DNA from: Phyto melanocephala
Lineage: Eukaryota; Arthropoda; Insecta; Diptera; Rhinophoridae
Assembly (NCBI GenBank): GCA_941918925.1
Contig: OW799234.1
Span: 133,590,895-133,654,894, forward strand
DNA: 64,000 nucleotides
Direction: 5' to 3'
Shown: one piece after another, positions 58,585 through 64,000 of the stretch
How the letters are laid out: every line of letters starts with the position of its first letter
How positions within the stretch are numbered: the first letter of the stretch is position 1
The notes under the pieces: generated by a model
Database searches by the model: none
Seen by the model: the letters and a program-made list of their open reading frames with translations, nothing else
Told to the model about the DNA's origin: nothing
Program-made: the position numbers and the translations under genes

Positions 58585-59492
58585 ATAAACAAGTAAGGGT
58601 GCTATATTCAGCCGTGCCGAATCTGTTAATACCCATCATCATCATGTACATAGGAATAATCCCACATCGTAGCTTAACTCCATTTTTCCTTATTATTTTT
58701 GACGCCATCCTTGATTTTAACTTTTAACGTAGTTAACTGTATTCTACTAGTCAAACCCTTTAATTTGATATCCATATTGAAGGGGTTGAAAAATTTGACC
58801 CGCCATTTCGTTTAAGACGCCATCTTGGATTTTACATTATTTTATATTTTACTGTATTATACTTGTCAAGAGCTTTCATTTGAGACCAATATTGAGGGGG
58901 TTCAAGAAGTTACATTTTAAAATTCCAGATTTGACCCATATATATATATAAATTAATTGTTCGCCATTTTGTAGTGGCGGCCAACAAGAATTTTAATTTC
59001 TTCATAATGCTTTCAGGTCCTTTCAGATAATATCAATATTGACTCTCTCGGTTGTCTAGAAGCTGAAAAAAGTAATTTTCGGAATATTTTTTTAGATATA
59101 CATATATTTAAAAAAAAATTGTTCCTATAACTTTATCGATTAGAGCCCTCTTTATCTAAAATTGTTCACGAATATCTCTAGAGACATTTTATATCTACAA
59201 ATAGTAACAAAAGTACCTATAAATTATTCTATGACTGAAAAATTTTAATTTTGTTGGTAAAAATATGGGAAAAAACAGAGGCAGTCGTGTTTATTTGCTC
59301 ATATCTCAGAAAGTTATGCGGAGATTGTGCTGAATTTCAATAGCGATTCAATCACGGATATTTGCAAAGGACTGCTACCATACACAGATCTGAGGAACAT
59401 ATAATTGCTTCTAAAAGTTGATTTACACCAACACACGGAGAGACGGTCAGGGCTTAATCGAGTTCTCTGCACCACATGTAAAAGGGTATAAA
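58585..59492 (-). mobile_element. DINE-like element, second subfamily
   Basis: In reverse it runs from TATACCCTTTTACATGTGGT through TCGATTAAGCCCTGACCGTC and AGTCCTTTGCAAATATCCGT to the 3' hairpin GATTCGGCACGGCTGAATAT and ACTTGTTT. It lacks a long A/T run and instead holds two related blocks with GACGCCATC..TTGATTTTA and CTAGTCAAACCCTTT or CTTGTCAAGAGCTTT. Its relatives are 51401-51612 and 16400-16760. Non-coding. Confidence 0.75.
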
Positions 59493-61334
59493 ATAAGCGA
59501 AGTTGAAAACGGGGGCCATTAAGTGAAACTATTTTCCATACTTAGTGCAAAAAAATCCAACTTGTGTATTTTATACTTTGAAAAAAAAAAAAAAATACAA
59601 ACAAATATGTTATTAAATTGTTATACCCGCCGTAACTATTGGACTCAGCTGTGTGTTAGAGCAGATCAATGTTTTTATGAAAAAAACAGATAATAGGCAT
59701 TGCGCTAAAAATAAAAAGGAATCGGATAAAGCTTGTATTATTTTAGCCAAAATCGTTCCTACAAATCATAATGGGCAGATTGTCAAGAAATAAAATTTTA
59801 GCTTAAAAATATGTCACAGCTTTAGTTCCTATAATGAAAATAATATTTTATTAATAATACAAATAACATCAAAAATAATAATAATTTTTAGTCAGCTGAC
59901 AGTTTAAACTATTCAAAGTGATCGTGGCTTGTTTTGTAGGCAACACACATACATGAGTACATATTATTTTGTTTTGTTATTAATTCTGTAGTACGTATGT
60001 ATGTACGTGTATGTATGTATGTGCACCAATGAGACTGAAGGGCTTACATACATTATACAAATATACATGCATGCACATTAATAAAAACTGTTATTACTTA
60101 GCATGCGCATTAGACTGTACCAGAAAAAAATGCTTCCGTTCATCTTTGAATATTAAAAAATTTATTATTTATTTACATTTCGATATTAAAGCGTAATTAT
60201 TCACGTTTTTGTCTCCCAGGTACCAATGCTTTACTTCAAAGGCCATTCACGTTAAGAAAAAAGTCAAAAAGTCAAAGTCAAAAGGCTTTCAGAGTAAAAG
60301 TTTAATAATTTGTTGATATTAAAGTGATAGGAACTGAAATATAGTAAGTAAATAAATTAATGTGCTACTTGAGAACAAGTCCATTAAATGCAAAATTCTA
60401 TCATTTTACCTCCTCATCACCACATCGATCAATTATAATCAAAGATAGTGTTGATATAACGAAACATTTAGAAATGCGAAAACTACGTTTGGCAAGAACA
60501 TTTTGTTTTCGAAATGGCCTTGCAAAAATACTTGACATTCGAGGGTATAAGTCGTACTTTTTTGCTTGTAAGTGGGTACGCTCTTATATACATAAAAGTA
60601 TTTAACTTCTGTGGCAATATACATAATTTACTATGTAGTCCAAATGAACGTATACGTAACATACAATTAACATTAATGAGTGTCTTGTAGGCTTGTGTGA
60701 GATATTTATTTATAAATGTGTGTGAGTGTAGGTTTGATTGGTGGTTAAAACACTGCATGTATGACTGTGGTGATAAGTGTCACACATATACAAACACACA
60801 ATTAACATCGTAACAGCTGTTGATTTCTACCATAATGTATTTTATATCCAAAGAGAATAAATTAAATTTTATTGAACTTCTATTTTAATAAAAAAAAAGT
60901 TCAAAAAACTTATTAATTATTATTAAACTTCTTATAATAATGAGTAAATTTTTTAAGACACTTAAAAGCAGAAGTAACTTTTCAGATTCATACATTTGAG
61001 TTGCCCTTTGGAAATTTTTATTTTCTCTTTCGAACTTTCTTTTACATTCATATGTAAAAACTCTGTTTCATCAAATTAGTTTTTTGAAACAAATTTCGCA
61101 CAACTGTGACGCTTTTCTGCACTCCTTTTCCTTTTTCTCTCAAATTTTAAAGAAATTTCCGGATATTTGTGTAAACTTTACCTTTGTGGCTATAACCTTT
61201 GACTTGCTTTAACATTGTGCTTCTACATTGCTATCTGAGTGTAAGACAACAAAAAAAAAAAAACAAAAATTGTTTGCAACATACAGTTTTCCTCTATTTA
61301 CGGTCCAATTAATAACAATTAAAACAGCTTTTTA
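59493..61334. other. Non-coding stretch, nothing recognised
   Basis: TATGTATGTA-type runs near 59995-60020 and an AAAAGTCAAAAAGTCAAAGTC cluster at 60260-60285. No gene recognised. Confidence 0.5.
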
Positions 61335-61425
61335 AGAGGTTTATAAAATAAATTTCCATAGGAAATCTGTATAATAAACCTTTTATAAAGCTTTAATATT
61401 TTTTTATGAATAAGACAGTTATTCT
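61335..61425. repeat. Foldback-like element related to 46080
   Basis: GAGGTTTATAAAATAAATTT, CCATAGGAAATC and AATAAACCTTTTATAAAG make an imperfect hairpin; TTTTTTTATGAATAAGAC beyond it resembles the arm of the foldback at 17395 (TTTTTTATGAATACGGC). Confidence 0.55.
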
Positions 61426-62523
61426 ATAGCTAAATATCACTTTTATTTGTTCTACTGCTCAATGTAAATTGACGCTAGAAAACATAATACCTTCCTATAT
61501 GAAGTAGGAAAGGAAAATAAACATTTAAAAATCATTATTTTCGTATGGAAGTTGGCCAGTTAATTAAAATTCACACTATTCCTCAGACAGTAGTTATAAC
61601 ACTTCCATCACAGGAATATAGTCGACCTGTTCATATTAAGAGGAAATATTACTTTTTACTAGAATACCTTCTACTAGAGTCGTTAAAAGTTTAGTTGGCA
61701 CATTAGCATTTTCCCTTTGTCATGTTTGTTTCTAGCAAGTCGACCTGTATGTGAGAACTCAGTAACACAAACAGACTTTCTCCAGAACTACTATTACTAC
61801 TACCGCTATTTCTGTATATTTCTATGTCATCAGCATGAAGGTTTCTTTTGTTTTCTTTCTGCATAAAAATGAATAGGTAAAGATAAAAAGCATTTTTACA
61901 TCATCATCAACGAACATTATGATCATTATCTGCATCAGCAATGCTTACGTTGTGATCTCAACCATTGTCGTCATCGTTTAGATCGTCATTCTTGTTTTCA
62001 ATAGCTAGTCGACAAGCAAAATATTGCCAGCTTCAGCCTGATAATTATCTTTTCACATTTTTATGTTTTATGTTAAACACTTTCATTATACAAAGACATT
62101 GTTTTTTTGCTAACTTTAGTTATGATCTTTTAAAAAATTGCAGTCATAATTGATTATGGAATTATGTTTTACAGAAGTTTGTGTGTTTATGCTAAAATTT
62201 TGAATGTTTCAGCAATAGTGGGTTTTCCAGGGATGTCTCAAGATTTAAGCAAAAATGACTTTAAATAAAAAAATGTTTTATTAGAGTGTGTTTGAGTTTT
62301 TTATTTCTTGCTATGCAATAAATATTGACTAGTTGAATCCAGTTCGCCCTGCTGGCCCCAACTGTATTTTTGTATTGTATTAATTTTAATATAATTTGTA
62401 ATAAGTATTATGTTTTTGGAACTGTAACTGTAATTTCTTCTGAAGTCCCCCTTCCCTCGTGTCCGTATACGCATTAATTTCTTTTCATCCTTTTATTATC
62501 ATTGTAAATACAATTTTATTTGT
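61426..62523. other. Non-coding stretch, nothing recognised
   Basis: No gene seen. Sequence at 62330-62480 is less AT-rich and could be an old LINE 3' end, but no motif supports this. Confidence 0.45.
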
Positions 62524-63737
62524 TTTTATACCCTTCACCTGTGGTGCACAAGGGTATATATAGCTTTGTCGTTCCGTTTGTAATTTCTACAATTTTCATT
62601 TCCGACCCAATAAAGTATATATTTTCTGAAAGCTAATGAATAGGGGGGTCGATTAAGCTCTGTCAGTCTGTCAGTCTGCCCGTCTGTCCGTGTGTTGGTT
62701 GAAATCAACTTTTAGAAGCAACTATCTGTTCCTCAGATCTCTATATGGTATCAATCTCTTGGAAATATTCAGGAATGAATCGCTATTGAAATTCAGCACA
62801 ATCGCCCAATAACTTTCTGAGATATGAGCAAAAAACCACGACCACCTCGTTTTTTTTCTAAATTACAACAACTACCTACATATATACTGGTTAGAATAAA
62901 TGTGGCAAGTAATCCCAGCTGAGCCAAAAAAAAATTTTTTTTTACTTTATATAATATTTATATTTTTATTATTTTTTTATAATTTTTTTTTTTTTTAATT
63001 TTGTAAAAAAATTTTTTTTAAATTTTTTTTTAAAAATTTTTTTTTTTAATTTTTTTAATACTACATTTACACCTACACCAAATCTAGTACTTACGGGATT
63101 TTGAACGAAATCTTGTTCATTTCTACCAGATTTCCCATACAAAACGAAATCTACTTCACAACTAGATTTTGGCAGAATCTACTTAAAATCTAGTACTACT
63201 TTGTGATGCAACTGTGGTTTTTGTTAAATTGTAACAAAATATACTATGCTGCACACAAAAAAATTCAATCATAATATATAAGGTGGTTGCAATTGCACAA
63301 GTACTGTATTGCTTACATTTTTTTCATATGGAGTTTGAATTTTGGAGAAGTAGAACATAAAGAGCCACTCAGACCACCTTGTAAATAAATATATTGTTTT
63401 GAAAACGAAATCTTGCAAAATATCAAAAAATAGTGGTGTAAACGGCTTAGATTTTAATAAAGATTTTAAATCAAATCTACTTGATTTCGCTCAGGTGTAA
63501 ATGTAGTATAATGTTTTTTTTTCTCTTTTAAGTACATATTTTTTTTGTAATTTTTTTTTGGAAACATGTACATACGTAAACTCAATTTATTATTCTGCAA
63601 TGGGATGTTCTGTATATGTTTGTACGTATTTTATATGAGATGAATGGTGATACAAACTATTGTTATTGCATGACTACACGTTGTGAAGGGTATATTAGAT
63701 TTGGCACGGCCGAATATAGCACTTTTATTTGTTTTTT
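62524..63737 (+). mobile_element. DINE/INE-1-like element with a nested MITE
   Basis: The 5' end TATACCCTTCACCTGTGGTG then CACAAGGGTATA, CCCAATAAAGTATATATTTT, GTCGATTAAGC, CTGTCAGTCTGTCAGTCTGC; the centre is a T/A homopolymer mosaic (62931-63057); the 3' end is GATTTGGCACGGCCGAATAT then AGCACTTTTATTTGTTTT. The interior is interrupted by a 450-bp insertion at 63059-63508. It closely parallels 8536-9314. Non-coding. Confidence 0.8.
63059..63508. mobile_element. MITE with exact 16-bp TIRs, nested
   Basis: The left end TACTACATTTACACCT and the right end AGGTGTAAATGTAGTA are exact reverse complements, with TA at each tip possibly the target duplication. Inside, AAATCTAGTAC and AGATTT/AAATCT blocks recur in both orientations, making the interior partly self-complementary. 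A shorter pair, AAGGTGGT and ACCACCTT (about 63281 and 63374), may be a second nested insertion. Confidence 0.8.
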
Positions 63738-64000
63738 TCTTCTACTTTTTGTTCGAAATGAGATATTAACCTGCAATAAGTATAGGCATTCTGTATAGAA
63801 GCCCTGATAAGTATATGGGTAGCTCCATACTAAATTTAATCATAATTTATACAGCACTTTTAAATACAATTATGTTCAGGAAGACAGGCAGATAGACATT
63901 CAGACAGACAGCAATTCTTAAAAGTAAAGCTTTGTATTCAATATATTTGACTTAAAAACCGTCACTGAAATTTAAAAAAAATATTTTTTATTGATTTAAT
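63738..64000. other. Non-coding stretch to window end
   Basis: Nothing recognised; a CAGACAGACAG run lies at about 63880-63910. Confidence 0.4.

Noticed and set aside
59620..59700. Another DINE-like 5' end (TTATACCCGCCGTAACTATT)
   Set aside because: Only the first dozen bases match and none of the following INE-1-type blocks is present.

Overview
This window is about 64 kb of AT-rich nuclear DNA from a dipteran, most likely a higher (cyclorrhaphan, perhaps calyptrate) fly. The basis is the set of mobile-element remnants: INE-1/DINE-1-like elements with TATACCC...CTTGTTT ends and 'GTCTGTCCGTCTGTC' runs, RTE, Jockey and RNase-H-bearing LINEs, a tRNA-derived SINE with an (AACCT)n tail, Helentrons, mariner-like, pogo-like and piggyBac relics, plus TGTA/TACA and CAA/TTG simple repeats. 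I found no intact host protein gene, rRNA or functional tRNA. The window is best read as intergenic or long-intron DNA built from old, often nested transposon insertions. Every coding trace I recognise is a broken transposon gene.

Layout. 1-5.9 kb: a small TIR element with TTA/TTAA flanks, a mariner-like HTH relic, and a Helentron (2712-3838) keeping Pif1-type helicase motifs. 5.9-14.6 kb: a SINE tail, then a nested cluster. A DINE-like element (8536-9314) sits inside a TIR element (8340-9812); beside it is a MITE (9858-10039) with a perfect 8-bp target duplication; a 2-kb DINE-like element (11784-13782) contains a mariner-like relic. 14.5-21.6 kb: a mariner-type deletion derivative, a MITE, a near-perfect hairpin (17395-17507), and more DINE-like copies. 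22-28 kb: a Jockey-like LINE split by a SINE, and an RNase-H LINE tail. 28.7-34.7 kb: two related non-autonomous Helentrons in opposite orientation, each with about 120-bp tandem units, and between them the longest mariner-like transposase relic (30268-30860), which has lost catalytic residues. 35-40 kb: a MITE copy, a pogo-like relic interrupted by a DINE-like element, mariner-like ends, and one unidentified coding relic. 42.5-50 kb: a Helentron 3' end, two RTE relics (one split by a SINE with a 13-bp target duplication), a second RNase-H LINE, a candidate core promoter near 48593, and a LINE tail that resembles the SINE tail. 51-64 kb: DINE-like copies and an internally deleted piggyBac element (53617-55550) with TTAA flanks.

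The genes do not form a host pathway. The relationships visible are transposon ones: non-autonomous elements sharing ends with autonomous relatives, a SINE whose tail resembles a LINE tail, and layered insertions that give relative ages. I did not find a convincing new cellular system; the most informative items are the nested structures, the SINE/LINE tail similarity, the Helentron family and two unidentified segments (38899-39127 and 19800-20106).
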